Source: Pseudomonas marvdashtae
GTDB taxonomy: Bacteria > Pseudomonadota > Gammaproteobacteria > Pseudomonadales > Pseudomonadaceae
Length of the DNA stretch: 64,000 nt
Reading direction: 5' to 3'
Assembly (NCBI RefSeq): GCF_014268655.2
Contig: NZ_JABWQX020000001.1
Coordinates: 1,146,001 to 1,210,000, forward strand
Made by a program: the position numbers and the translations under genes. This document shows positions 1 to 8,608 of the stretch, piece after piece. The stretch's first letter is position 1; each line of letters starts with the position of its first letter. The notes beneath the pieces are model-generated. The model saw only the letters and a list, made by a program, of their open reading frames with translations, ran no database searches and was not told the origin of the DNA.

Positions 1-57
1 CTCGACGGCCGTGCGGATGCTGCTTTCGTCGTCGACGACGATGACCGAATCAAGCAT
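1..57 (-). CDS. response regulator, DctD-like (N-terminus only)
   Basis: The first 19 codons of a response regulator run off the left edge of the window. The reading is MLDSVIVVDDESSIRTAVE, with the paired acidic residues (VVDDE) that open every receiver domain. Its ATG lies inside the last codons of the histidine kinase gene (8-nt overlap), so the two are translationally coupled. By family the partner of a DctB-type kinase is the sigma54 activator DctD, which controls C4-dicarboxylate uptake. The domains that would prove this lie outside the window. Confidence 0.75.
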   Translation of the reverse strand, partial: MLDSVIVVDDESSIRTAVE

Positions 58-1816
58 GCAACTGCGCCTCCTGATCGATGGGCAAGGACACGCAGAATAC
101 CGCGCCGTTTTCATGGTTGTCCGCCGTCAGCCGCCCGCCGGATTCGTGAATGATTGCAAACGAAACCGCCAGCCCCAGGCCAAGGCCATCGCCCACGGCC
201 TTGGTGGTGAAGAACGGGTCGAATACCTGGGCCAAGTGTTCCTCGGCGATCCCGCTGCCGCTGTCTTTCACGGTCAGGCTCCACAATTGGTCATCGGCTT
301 GCAGGCGCACTTCCAGGCGCTTGAGCGGTTGGTCCGCCATCGCATCGAGGGCGTTGCGCAGCAGGTTGATCAGCACCTGTTCGAGGCGGATCGCATCGCC
401 GCGCACCCACGCCGGGCGAGTCAGGTGCAACACGGTGCTGACTTGCTCGTCGCGCAAGCGTGTCTCCAGCAGCTGCAGGGCCTGGTCCACCACCGCCGCC
501 AGGTCCAGGCGTTCGCGCAGGCCGCTGGGACTTTTGCGGGCGAAGGTTTTCAAATGGCCGGTGAGGGCGGCCATGCGGGTCAGCATGTCGTCCACCGGCT
601 TGAGGGCCTTGTAGGCATCGTCGACGCGGCCGTGATCCAGCAGCAGGCGCAGGGTCGCCAGCTGCATGCGTTGGGCGGTCAGCGGCTGGTTGATTTCGTG
701 GGCGAGCGCCGCCGACATCTGCCCCAGCGCCGCGAGTTTGGCCGATTGCACCAGGCCGTCCTGGGCGGTGCGCAACTCTCGGGTGCGTTCATCCACCAGC
801 CGTTCGAGTTCCTGGCGGCTGCGTTGGCGCAGTTTCGCCAGGCGCCAGCGCTGGTTGAGGAACAGCAGCAAAAACACCAGCGCCAGCCACAAGCCGGCGG
901 CGGCGAGCCCGGCGTTGCGCAGGTCTTCAAAGGCGACCTGCGGGCGGCGCAGCAAGTGCAGCGTCCAGCCTTCGCCGGCCAACGGCAGCGACTCCCATAA
1001 ATAGTCCGCCATGCCTTCGGGCGCCTCGACCCGCGCCAAGTGACTGTTGTCGTCAAAGCGCCGCAACGGATCGAAGGCCAGGGGCTGCAGTGGCTGCTTG
1101 TCGTATTGGCGGGTGGCCTTGAGTTCGGCGCGGTCGCTGTCGGTCAACGGTTGCAGGTGGCGATAGCGCCAGCCTGGACGATTGGCGATGAAGATAATCC
1201 CCCGCGAATCGCTGACCAACAGCGTGTCGCTGCCCTGGCGCCACTCGCGTTCGAGCTCCGGAAACTCCAGCTTCACCACCATCGCGCCGAGGAACTCGCC
1301 GCTGTCGCCAGTCACCGCACTGGACAAAAAATAGCCTGGTATGCCGCTGGTCACGCCCACCGCATAAAACCGCCCGGTGCCCTGGGTGCGGGTCTGGAGG
1401 AAGTAGGGACGAAAACCATAGTTGTGCCCGACATAGCTGCTGGGCAATTTCCAGTTGCTGGCGGCAACGGCGAGGCCGGTGTGGTCGAGTAGTTCGAGGG
1501 TGGACGACTGCGCGGCACCATTGATTTTTTCCAGCTTGCGGTTCAATGCATCCTGCTGCGCCGCGCTGACCGGGCCTTTGAGGGCATCACGCAACTGCGG
1601 GTCCAGTGCGAGCACGACGGGCAGGGCGCGGTAGCGTTCGATCAGGGTGTGCAGGGAATTGGCGTACAACGCCAGTTGCTGGCTCGCGCGGCTGGCGTCT
1701 TCCTCCAGGGCGACGCGTTCAGCGTGGCGCACGGCCAGGGTAGCGGCGAGGGCGGCGCCGGCGAGGATCAGGGCGATGGCCAGAAGCAGGCGCAAGGTGC
1801 GGGGAGTCGGCAGCAT
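50..1816 (-). CDS. dctB: sensor histidine kinase, DctB-like
   Basis: Membrane histidine kinase of 588 aa. A first membrane helix (about residues 8-28) is followed by a roughly 270-aa periplasmic sensor region of the double-PAS (dCache) size seen in DctB, and a second helix at about 300-320. Then come a coiled coil, the H box (ALAHEINQPLTAQ, about residue 372) and an HATPase domain with DSGSGI and GLGLGLAVS. HEINQPL is typical of DctB-type kinases that sense C4-dicarboxylates and act with DctD on sigma54 promoters. The reading frame is open 30 codons further up, but the MLPTPRTLRLLL start at 1816 puts a normal signal-anchor at the N-terminus. The ligand is inferred from family only. Confidence 0.8.
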   Translation of the reverse strand: MLPTPRTLRLLLAIALILAGAALAATLAVRHAERVALEEDASRASQQLALYANSLHTLIERYRALPVVLALDPQLRDALKGPVSAAQQDALNRKLEKINGAAQSSTLELLDHTGLAVAASNWKLPSSYVGHNYGFRPYFLQTRTQGTGRFYAVGVTSGIPGYFLSSAVTGDSGEFLGAMVVKLEFPELEREWRQGSDTLLVSDSRGIIFIANRPGWRYRHLQPLTDSDRAELKATRQYDKQPLQPLAFDPLRRFDDNSHLARVEAPEGMADYLWESLPLAGEGWTLHLLRRPQVAFEDLRNAGLAAAGLWLALVFLLLFLNQRWRLAKLRQRSRQELERLVDERTRELRTAQDGLVQSAKLAALGQMSAALAHEINQPLTAQRMQLATLRLLLDHGRVDDAYKALKPVDDMLTRMAALTGHLKTFARKSPSGLRERLDLAAVVDQALQLLETRLRDEQVSTVLHLTRPAWVRGDAIRLEQVLINLLRNALDAMADQPLKRLEVRLQADDQLWSLTVKDSGSGIAEEHLAQVFDPFFTTKAVGDGLGLGLAVSFAIIHESGGRLTADNHENGAVFCVSLPIDQEAQLHA

Positions 1817-1902
1817 GCAGACGCAAACCGGTAGAAGTCGGGGGGCGAACCATAGCATGTTGCCAATGGCCAACCAAAAAGAGCAAGCCAGGACGATGCC
1901 AA

Positions 1903-2025
1903 TCAATCGATGGGCATCATTCTCTGGCTCCGCTTCCCAATCAGCTCTTCGACTTCCGAGACCTGGTCACGCAGTGACTTGCGCACGTGTTCCGTTACGC
2001 TCTCTTCCAGGCGCTGCGTGTTCAC
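1903..2025 (-). CDS. small ORF (40 aa) coupled to the TcB stop codon
   Basis: A GTG codon overlaps the TGA of the TcB gene (GTGA) and opens a 40-codon frame (VNTQRLEESV...SQRMMPID). The peptide is highly charged and predicted helical, with regular E/V/L spacing. It ends just before the dctB gene. Stop-start overlap is the classic arrangement for translational coupling, and the place is where a TcC gene often follows TcB. I see no TcC (Rhs) similarity. It may be a real small protein, the remnant of a deleted downstream gene, or chance. Confidence 0.35.
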   Translation of the reverse strand: MNTQRLEESVTEHVRKSLRDQVSEVEELIGKRSQRMMPID

Positions 2026-5000
2026 TGGGCAGCCCCCGGATCCGTATCGTTGTAATCGTGATCGCACTGGTACCACGGATGGTAGACATGCCAGGCTTCA
2101 TGCCCCTTGGCATTGATGACCTTGACCAACCGCCCCGGCGGGTCATAGAACTGCTGGTCGTGATAGCCGTGTTCGCGCAAAGAGGCGTCATTGATGTAGC
2201 GCCAGGCATCGGCGAAATAAGGGCGGTAGACCCGCGTTACCAAGCCTTTATTGTTGTACTCGACCCGTTCGCTGACGCGCCAGCGCAGGTCGGCATCCCG
2301 CTGAATCGGTTGCCCTTCGGAGTCCAATTCCAGCGAACCGTCCTTGGCCACGGCATAGGCTTGCCCAGGCTCGACCAATTGCTTGCTTTGCAAGGGGCGG
2401 CCAAAACCGTCGACCGTGCTGAGGGCGATGCGGATCTGTCGCAATGGATCATCTGGATAGCGGTCGGCGCTCAGCACGACGCTGTGGGCTGGTTCTCGGG
2501 CCGCTGCCTGGATCAGTGCCCAGAGCGAATCCTCGCTAACGGTGCGCGTTTCGAGTTGGGCCAGGCGAGCGCGTGCCGAGGCGCGGATGTGACCACTGGG
2601 CAGCAGGTAGCGGGCGCTGATCCACTCGTCGCGTATCTGCGACAGCTCCAGCGCACCCATCCAGCTCCTATCCTCGATACGCACGGCGCTGGCGATTCTT
2701 CCCAAGGTGCCCGCCGGGTCTTCTATGGCGTGGCCCGGTGTGAGGTCTTCGGGCAGCTCATAACTTTCAATGGCGTCGAAGCCCGCTGCAACACCACCTT
2801 CGGTGCCATGGAAGGTGACGCCCAAAGGAACCCCGTCCGGGCCGTAGAGCGCTTCCTGAATGTTGTCGTTGGCATCGGTGATTTTTCGCGGCAACAGCGA
2901 GTGGTAGTCGTAGTTGACGAGGGTCGTGCAGCCGTCCGGCAGGGTGACGCTCGTTGTCAGCAAATGATAGGCATCGTAGGTGACGGTCGTGAGGCCATGG
3001 TTCTGCGTCTCTTGCAGGGCGGTGACCTGGAAAAAACCGGCGAGGTCACTGTAGGTGGCGAAGCCGACCTTCTTCGACCAGAGGTTCTCGTTCGCGTCTT
3101 CGTCGGGATCTTCCGGCATGAACAGCGCCATGAGCTCGAAACCAATCGTGCGCAGCTCTGTGCGAATGTCAAAGGGTGAGGGCACGCCAACGTAGGCTTC
3201 CAGCGCCTGCTCGTCGAACTCGGCGACTTCCAGCGGGCCGCGCAAGGCCTGGAACAGGGGAGCGCCCGCTTCATCCTGCTCGTAGGTTTGTTCCTCAAGG
3301 GCCGTCAGCACTCTGGCAGCGTTCCATTGCTCTGAATCCCAGTAGGCCAGGAACTCTTCGTAGCTGACCTGATGCGGGGCCAACCCTGTGGGCAGCGCAC
3401 CTTTAGGAAGTTGCAGCCCGTTGGTTCGGGCGCGCCACGGCAGGCCTAGACGCTGGCGAGCCTGGTCAGCGGTGAGGTTATGATATTCGGCCCGACTCTC
3501 GACGATGTGGAATACCTGCTGTTGCTCATCATGGGCATCGCGCCACCAAGTGCGTTCATCTTCATCTTCATCTTCGAAGGGCGGGTCGTCGGCCGGGATC
3601 AGGCGACGGGCGTAATGAACGGTGAAACCATGGGTCGTCTGACCGTAGATGTCCCAGGCCAGATTGATGCTGTGCTGGGCTTGCGGGTCCTTGATAAAAC
3701 CGTCGTATTGATGGCTGACTGATTCCACCGCCAGTACCAGCAGACTCTTGTGTCCGCTGTGGGGTTGGCGCAACAGGTACCGTTGTTGCGTTACGGTGTA
3801 AGGGGCGAGAAGGCTGGTTGCTTCGGCAGGGTGGGTCTCGCTGCGCAGTACATGGCCGCCCAGGGCATAGGCCATTTCCCTTGCGGTGTCCGGGTCGGGG
3901 ACGATGGTCTCGTCGGCTCCGCCCGACTCATGAAGCCGAGTCAGCAACGTGGGGCCAAGGGGCGGTGCGTCGGGGTCAGCTTTGAAACAATCCTTAAGGG
4001 GCTGGTCGACGGTGCGACCGGTGTGGAACCACGTCTTGACCAGCACCGGCGCGGTGAAGTCGGCCGTCGCGGGGCCCTCGGGTTGCTCGCTGTCGAACTG
4101 ATACAACCGAGCGAAGCCTCGGAACTCACGGTGATAGCTGTCGTAATCGCCCTCGAGATAGGTGAAGTGCTGAGTCAGGCGATTTCCGGTGATTTCGTCC
4201 AGCTGTTGTTGGCGTGCCACCAACGGCAGGGCCATGGGCAAGTAGCAATCCAGTGGTTCGCCGTCGGCAACACGTTGGGCTTTCTCGTCCAGCCAGAACT
4301 GCGCGCTGCTGCGATAGGTCAGCGTGCTTTTGCAGCCCATGTTGTTATCCGTGAGGCTGAGCAGATAGGGCCGCGTCGCGACAAAGTCATAGCGCCAATG
4401 CCGGGGTTTCAAGCCCGGGGTGTGATGGGGCACGCTCAGGACCAGGCTGGCGCAGCCCAAGCCTTGCAGATCGGCCAAGGTGACCTGGCAGAGGTTGTCA
4501 TAGCGCACACCGGCGGGCCAAGCGACCTGCGTCGGTATTTGCGCCAGGCCATTGCCGCCGTGGTTGAAGTAGATCTCGAAACAATCGCTGCGCAGGTAGA
4601 TCAATGCCGGCGCCCCGGAGCCATCCAGATCGGCGATCCGCACCCGCTCGGCATCGAACTCGAGGTAGGTAAATGGCAGGGCACTCATCACAAAGCCCTT
4701 GCCGAAACGCCCATGGCCCAGGTTCGGCCAACACTTGATTTCATCGTAGCGAATACGGCACAGGTCGGAGCTGTCGCTGCCCAGCATATTGCCGAACAGC
4801 ACTAGCTCGCTGCGCACATTGCTGAACAAGGGCAGGTCGCTGTCCGGCTCATGGGGAACGTCCACACCCGAGGCAAAGCCCTTTTCACGAAGATTGGCGT
4901 ACAACCGCACGCTTTTGGGGCCGATCATGGCCAGCGAACGCAGTCCGTCGCCGACCAGGTCGCCCAACTGCGCGGCGGGGTGCAAGAGCTCAGTGGGGAA

Positions 5001-6452
5001 GCGCTTGAAGTTCGTGAAGGCTGACCAGCTGCGGTCCGGGTTGAGGGTATAGAAGCCGCTCATGCCCGGTTGGGCGATGACCCAATTGAGGCGACCGCTA
5101 CCGGTCAGGTCGGTGAGCACTTGCATCACCGCCGAGTTGTCGGCGGCGACCGGGATGCTGGGCAAGAGTGACCACGGGCCGTAGCCGATCTCATCGCTTT
5201 CATCGGTCGTGGCGCGTTCAGGCTCGCGGTAATACCAGCCGTTGCTGTAGCGGCACAAGAAGCCAGGAATGCCTTCGCCGTACAGGTCGACACACTGGTA
5301 GTGCAAGCCGTCTTCCAGGGCGGGCATGGTCTGGAGAGCGAAGAACGGTTTGGGCTCGTGGTTCAGGTCGAAAACGCTGTAGTCCAATTCAACGGGCGGA
5401 GCGTTCTCGATCCGACTTTCTGCGTCCCATGCTTGATAATGGGCGGCGGTCAGCAGGCTATAGTCCAGGTCGGTGGAGGTATATTCCAGCAACAGTCGCC
5501 GCACCAGTGCGGGTTCGGCGCCAGCGGGGAAACGGTGGAACAGCAACGCTTGGTGACACAGGCGCCGCGTGCCGACTTCGAAACCGTACCGGTAAGCGTG
5601 GACCGGATCGCTGCGCAGTAGCCAGTCATTCTCGGGAGGAGGCGCCCAGGCAGGTTTTTCCTCAAGATCGAGGGAGCGTTGTCCGTAGTCCAGTACCAAA
5701 TGAAAGTGCCAGTCCAGCGTTGCCGGGTCTGTTTCTTCGAAGCAGTAGAAGGTGTCGCTGGCCGTGGCATTGCCGTAGCAGACCCGGACCAGGTAGCGTT
5801 GGGCGCGGTAGTCATGCGGGTTATGCGGGTCATCGGACTCAGCGGGATCGGTCGCATATTCATAGTAGATGTGCTCGCCCAACGGGCTGACTTCCTCCAG
5901 CAATAGCCACTCGGCGATGCGCGACGGGGCTTGCGGGTCGGCAATGCGCGACTCTGGACTTTTACCGTAGCAATACAACTCGCCGTTGCTGCCCTGTACG
6001 CGCCAGAACGGTAGGCTGTCGATGCAGGTCCAGAGTTCATAAATGTCGAAGGTGCTCTCGATCCTTGGGAAATAGCGCACCACTGCGAAAATACGGTCGC
6101 CAACCTTGCGGCTGGTCCGCCCCTCAAGATCAGGCCAACGATCTACCCCGTCGGGGCCGACCATGACATCGTCATCCTCGTAATGCGGTACGCCCTTGAG
6201 GGTTTTGCGCGTAATGCTGGGGATCGACAACTGCATGCCGATGCCGAACGTGCCGTTGCCGCTCTGGCTGTTGTAGTGCAGCGCCATGGCGGGCGTCAGG
6301 TGCCGGGCGCTGGACACGGGCAGCGGCAACTCAATGGAGGCGGCCCCTCGTGTGCCAACGGGGCCGAGGCCGTTGCCAATGGCGGCGATTGACGCGCTAC
6401 CGGCGATGGTGGGTGTGATGATCTGGAGGGGCGCTTGCTCTGCCATTGACAT
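2022..6452 (-). CDS. toxin-complex TcB subunit (SpvB/TcaC/TcdB-like)
   Basis: A 1476-aa protein, the usual full length of TcB/TcaC components. The N-terminal quarter is SpvB-like (ELPLPVSSARHLTPAMALHYNSQ..., SGNGTFGIGMQLSIPSI). The middle carries FG-GAP/beta-propeller motifs (IADLDGSGAPALIYL at about residue 600) and the TcdB middle regions. The end (FYDPPGRLVKVINAKGHEAW) matches the terminus expected where TcB meets TcC. In known Tc toxins TcB and TcC form a hollow cocoon that holds the toxic C-terminus of TcC and docks on the TcA pentamer. AAAGGG precedes the chosen ATG by four bases, and an 18-bp palindrome lies 70 bp upstream. No TcC gene lies beside it, and the matching TcA genes are 14 kb away on the other strand. 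Confidence 0.92.
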   Translation of the reverse strand: MSMAEQAPLQIITPTIAGSASIAAIGNGLGPVGTRGAASIELPLPVSSARHLTPAMALHYNSQSGNGTFGIGMQLSIPSITRKTLKGVPHYEDDDVMVGPDGVDRWPDLEGRTSRKVGDRIFAVVRYFPRIESTFDIYELWTCIDSLPFWRVQGSNGELYCYGKSPESRIADPQAPSRIAEWLLLEEVSPLGEHIYYEYATDPAESDDPHNPHDYRAQRYLVRVCYGNATASDTFYCFEETDPATLDWHFHLVLDYGQRSLDLEEKPAWAPPPENDWLLRSDPVHAYRYGFEVGTRRLCHQALLFHRFPAGAEPALVRRLLLEYTSTDLDYSLLTAAHYQAWDAESRIENAPPVELDYSVFDLNHEPKPFFALQTMPALEDGLHYQCVDLYGEGIPGFLCRYSNGWYYREPERATTDESDEIGYGPWSLLPSIPVAADNSAVMQVLTDLTGSGRLNWVIAQPGMSGFYTLNPDRSWSAFTNFKRFPTELLHPAAQLGDLVGDGLRSLAMIGPKSVRLYANLREKGFASGVDVPHEPDSDLPLFSNVRSELVLFGNMLGSDSSDLCRIRYDEIKCWPNLGHGRFGKGFVMSALPFTYLEFDAERVRIADLDGSGAPALIYLRSDCFEIYFNHGGNGLAQIPTQVAWPAGVRYDNLCQVTLADLQGLGCASLVLSVPHHTPGLKPRHWRYDFVATRPYLLSLTDNNMGCKSTLTYRSSAQFWLDEKAQRVADGEPLDCYLPMALPLVARQQQLDEITGNRLTQHFTYLEGDYDSYHREFRGFARLYQFDSEQPEGPATADFTAPVLVKTWFHTGRTVDQPLKDCFKADPDAPPLGPTLLTRLHESGGADETIVPDPDTAREMAYALGGHVLRSETHPAEATSLLAPYTVTQQRYLLRQPHSGHKSLLVLAVESVSHQYDGFIKDPQAQHSINLAWDIYGQTTHGFTVHYARRLIPADDPPFEDEDEDERTWWRDAHDEQQQVFHIVESRAEYHNLTADQARQRLGLPWRARTNGLQLPKGALPTGLAPHQVSYEEFLAYWDSEQWNAARVLTALEEQTYEQDEAGAPLFQALRGPLEVAEFDEQALEAYVGVPSPFDIRTELRTIGFELMALFMPEDPDEDANENLWSKKVGFATYSDLAGFFQVTALQETQNHGLTTVTYDAYHLLTTSVTLPDGCTTLVNYDYHSLLPRKITDANDNIQEALYGPDGVPLGVTFHGTEGGVAAGFDAIESYELPEDLTPGHAIEDPAGTLGRIASAVRIEDRSWMGALELSQIRDEWISARYLLPSGHIRASARARLAQLETRTVSEDSLWALIQAAAREPAHSVVLSADRYPDDPLRQIRIALSTVDGFGRPLQSKQLVEPGQAYAVAKDGSLELDSEGQPIQRDADLRWRVSERVEYNNKGLVTRVYRPYFADAWRYINDASLREHGYHDQQFYDPPGRLVKVINAKGHEAWHVYHPWYQCDHDYNDTDPGAAQ

Positions 6453-6522
6453 TCATCCCTTTGGCCGCGCCAGGGTTGATTCCCGACCTGGGTGAGGATG
6501 CCAAGAGAGGGCGAAGGTGTAA

Positions 6523-6540
6523 CCTGTCAGATCTTACAGG
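6523..6540. promoter_or_regulatory. inverted repeat (site A) upstream of the TcB gene
   Basis: CCTGTCAGATCTTACAGG fits the pattern CTGTCA-N4-T(G/T)ACAG that recurs upstream of the other accessory genes in this window (15897, 17474, 17676, 20638). It ends 70 bp before the TcB start codon. It may be a dimeric repressor or activator site, or a hairpin in the 5' untranslated region. The regulator is not known. Confidence 0.6.
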
Positions 6541-6568
6541 TAGGACAGAAATTGCGATCAACGGCCGC

Positions 6569-6614
6569 ATCCCAGGGCCGCTTCGCAACTCAGCGGGAGC
6601 AAGCTCCCAGGCCA
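6569..6614. repeat. REP-like half element
   Basis: This stretch holds GGGCCGCTTCGCAACTCAGCGGGAGCAAGCTCCC, the Pseudomonas REP core seen also at 13916-13999. It lies between the divergent upstream side of the TcB gene and the fumarase terminator. No second arm is seen nearby. Confidence 0.5.
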
Positions 6615-6634
6615 GCACCTTGCTTCAAGCGTAC

Positions 6635-6670
6635 AAAAAAAGGCCGGTGAGCTTGTCGCTCACCAGCCTT
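6635..6670 (-). terminator. rho-independent terminator of the fumarase gene
   Basis: On the minus strand a 12-bp stem (AGGCTGGTGAGC / GCTCACCGGCCT, one mismatch) with a five-base loop is followed by seven T. It lies 24 bp after the fumarase stop codon. Confidence 0.88.
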
Positions 6671-6693
6671 CCTCACAGCGGCTGGAGCGCGTG

Positions 6694-8217
6694 TTACTGC
6701 ACCTCTACCGCCAGGCTTTCGCTGATCTTCTTCTGCCAGATCGCTGGACCTGTGATGTGTACCGATTCGCCTTTGCTGTCGACCGCAACGGTCACCGGCA
6801 TGTCCTTGACCTCGAACTCGTAGATCGCTTCCATCCCCAGCTCGGCGAACGCCAGGACCTTGGACTTCTTGATCGCCTGGGCCACCAGGTAAGCGGCGCC
6901 GCCGACGGCCATCAGGTAGACGGCTTTGTTGTCCTTGATCGCTTCGATGGCGGTCGGGCCGCGCTCGGATTTGCCGATCATGCCCAACAGGCCGGTCTGC
7001 TCGAGGATCTGGCGGGTGAACTTGTCCATCCGCGTGGCGGTGGTCGGGCCGGCCGGGCCGACCACTTCGTCGCCGACCGGATCGACCGGGCCGACGTAGT
7101 AGATGAAGCGGCCCTTGAGGTCAACCGGCAGGGTTTCGCCCTTGTTCAGCATCTCGACCATGCGCTTGTGCGCCGCGTCGCGACCGGTGAGCATCTTGCC
7201 GTTGAGCAGCACGGTTTCGCCCGGCTTCCAGCTCTGCACGTCTTCCGGGGTCAGGGTATCGAGGTTGACGCGACGGGCCGACGGGCCGGCTTCCCAGACG
7301 ATTTCCGGATAGGCGTCCAACGGTGGCGCTTCCAGCGAGGCCGGGCCAGTGCCGTCCAGCACGAAGTGGGCGTGACGGGTGGCGGCGCAGTTGGGGATCA
7401 TGCACACCGGCAGCGAGGCGGCGTGGGTCGGGTAATCCATGATCTTCACGTCGAGCACGGTGGTCAGGCCACCCAGGCCCTGGGCGCCGATGCCCAACTG
7501 GTTGACCTTCTCGAACAGCTCCAGGCGCATCTCTTCGATACGGTTCTGCGGGCCGCGGGCCTTGAGCTCATGGATGTCGATGGATTCCATCAAGACTTCC
7601 TTGGCCATCACCGCGGCTTTCTCGGCGGTGCCGCCGATGCCGATGCCGAGCATGCCCGGTGGGCACCAGCCGGCGCCCATGGTCGGAACGGTTTTCAGCA
7701 CCCAGTCGACGATGGAGTCGGACGGGTTGAGCATGGCCATCTTCGATTTGTTCTCGGAGCCGCCGCCCTTGGCCGCCACGTCCACTTCCACGGTGTTGCC
7801 CGGGACGATGGAGTAGTGGATGACCGCCGGGGTGTTGTCCTTGGTGTTTTTGCGCGCGCCCGCCGGATCGGCGAGGATCGATGCACGCAGGACGTTTTCC
7901 GGCAGGTTATAGGCGCGACGCACGCCCTCGTTGATCATGTCGTCCAGGCCCATGGTCGCGCCATCCCAACGCACGTCCATGCCCACGCGCACGAACACGG
8001 TCACGATGCCGGTGTCCTGGCAGATCGGCCGATGGCCGGTGGCGCACATGCGCGAGTTGATCAGGATCTGCGCCATGGAATCACGGGCCGCCGGCGATTC
8101 TTCGCGCAGATAGGCCTCGTGCATCGCCTGGATGAAATCCACGGGGTGGTAGTAGGAAATGAACTGCAGGGCGTCGGCAACGCTCTGAATCAGGTCGTCT
8201 TGCTTGATCACGGTCAT
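6694..8217 (-). CDS. fumarate hydratase, class I (iron-sulfur)
   Basis: A 507-aa class I fumarase that interconverts fumarate and L-malate in the TCA cycle, cytoplasmic, with an oxygen-sensitive [4Fe-4S] cluster. The N-terminal domain has CATGHRPICQDTG, a loop with a conserved cysteine, then GGGSENKSKMAML and MGAGWCPPGMLGIGIGG. The C-terminal beta domain has GPTTATRMD and MGKSERGP. Length and both domains are complete. It is monocistronic, with its own terminator, and its neighbours (SadC-like cyclase, ferredoxin reductase, pykA) match the PAO1 order around PA4333 as I recall it. FumA and FumB cannot be told apart from sequence alone. Confidence 0.95.
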   Translation of the reverse strand: MTVIKQDDLIQSVADALQFISYYHPVDFIQAMHEAYLREESPAARDSMAQILINSRMCATGHRPICQDTGIVTVFVRVGMDVRWDGATMGLDDMINEGVRRAYNLPENVLRASILADPAGARKNTKDNTPAVIHYSIVPGNTVEVDVAAKGGGSENKSKMAMLNPSDSIVDWVLKTVPTMGAGWCPPGMLGIGIGGTAEKAAVMAKEVLMESIDIHELKARGPQNRIEEMRLELFEKVNQLGIGAQGLGGLTTVLDVKIMDYPTHAASLPVCMIPNCAATRHAHFVLDGTGPASLEAPPLDAYPEIVWEAGPSARRVNLDTLTPEDVQSWKPGETVLLNGKMLTGRDAAHKRMVEMLNKGETLPVDLKGRFIYYVGPVDPVGDEVVGPAGPTTATRMDKFTRQILEQTGLLGMIGKSERGPTAIEAIKDNKAVYLMAVGGAAYLVAQAIKKSKVLAFAELGMEAIYEFEVKDMPVTVAVDSKGESVHITGPAIWQKKISESLAVEVQ

Positions 8218-8255
8218 GAGTCGCGCTCCTCTCTAAGGCGGGAACATTCTATAAG

Positions 8256-8345
8256 GCAGCTTCAAGCCGCAAGCTTCAAGCTGCAAGCTCAGAGCAGTAT
8301 GAGTACTGCTTCAGCTTGTTGCTCGGAGCTTGCGGCTTGCAGCTG
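8256..8345. repeat. long imperfect palindrome (dispersed repeat type)
   Basis: AGCCGCAAGCTTCAAGCTGC... on the left is answered by ...GGAGCTTGCGGCTTGCAGCT on the right. The centre is a perfect AGCAGTA-TGAG-TACTGCT stem. The whole can fold into a cruciform of about 90 bases. Repeats built from AAGCTTCAAGCTGCAAGC are common between genes in fluorescent pseudomonads. It occupies the intergenic space between the divergent fumarase and cyclase genes. Confidence 0.7.
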
Positions 8346-8418
8346 ACCTCAGGTCAAGGCACGCCGGGCATGCTGGCGCGACGCTAAAAAGGCGCGGCAG
8401 TATATCGCAGGCCGGCAT

Positions 8419-8462
8419 CCTGTGGGAGCGAGCTGCCTTTGTGGCAAGGGGATTTATCTGTG
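8419..8462. repeat. REP-like half element in a 390-bp gene-free gap
   Basis: CTGTGGGAGCGAGCTGCC followed by TGTGGCAAGGGGATTTATC resembles the dispersed REP family repeated at 12366 and 34281. The remaining gap (8218-8608) holds the long palindrome at 8256 and, at about 8550, a short inverted repeat (CGCCACTAAAGTGGCG). I see no further gene. Confidence 0.55.
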
Positions 8463-8608
8463 GCCAGCCGTCTCAAACAGCTGCGTCAATCTAGGCCATT
8501 GCTTTGACGCCATTTTTCTGAGCCAGAATTGAATGGTCATTTGTCGAACACGCCACTAAAGTGGCGTCTGGCCTGTAGCGTAGGACACCTCTATCAGCCC
8601 CCTTTCCC

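Noticed and set aside
1903..2025. Remnant of a TcC gene start
   Set aside because: The 40 residues show none of the usual TcC N-terminal or Rhs YD-repeat pattern, so I list it only as a small ORF.
1647..3179. 510-codon plus-strand frame across the dctB start and the TcB 3' end
   Set aside because: It overlaps two well-supported minus-strand genes and shows no domain.
6691..8346. 551-codon open frame antisense to the fumarase gene
   Set aside because: It is an antisense shadow of a clear class I fumarase, with histidine- and glycine-rich low-complexity sequence and no ribosome site.
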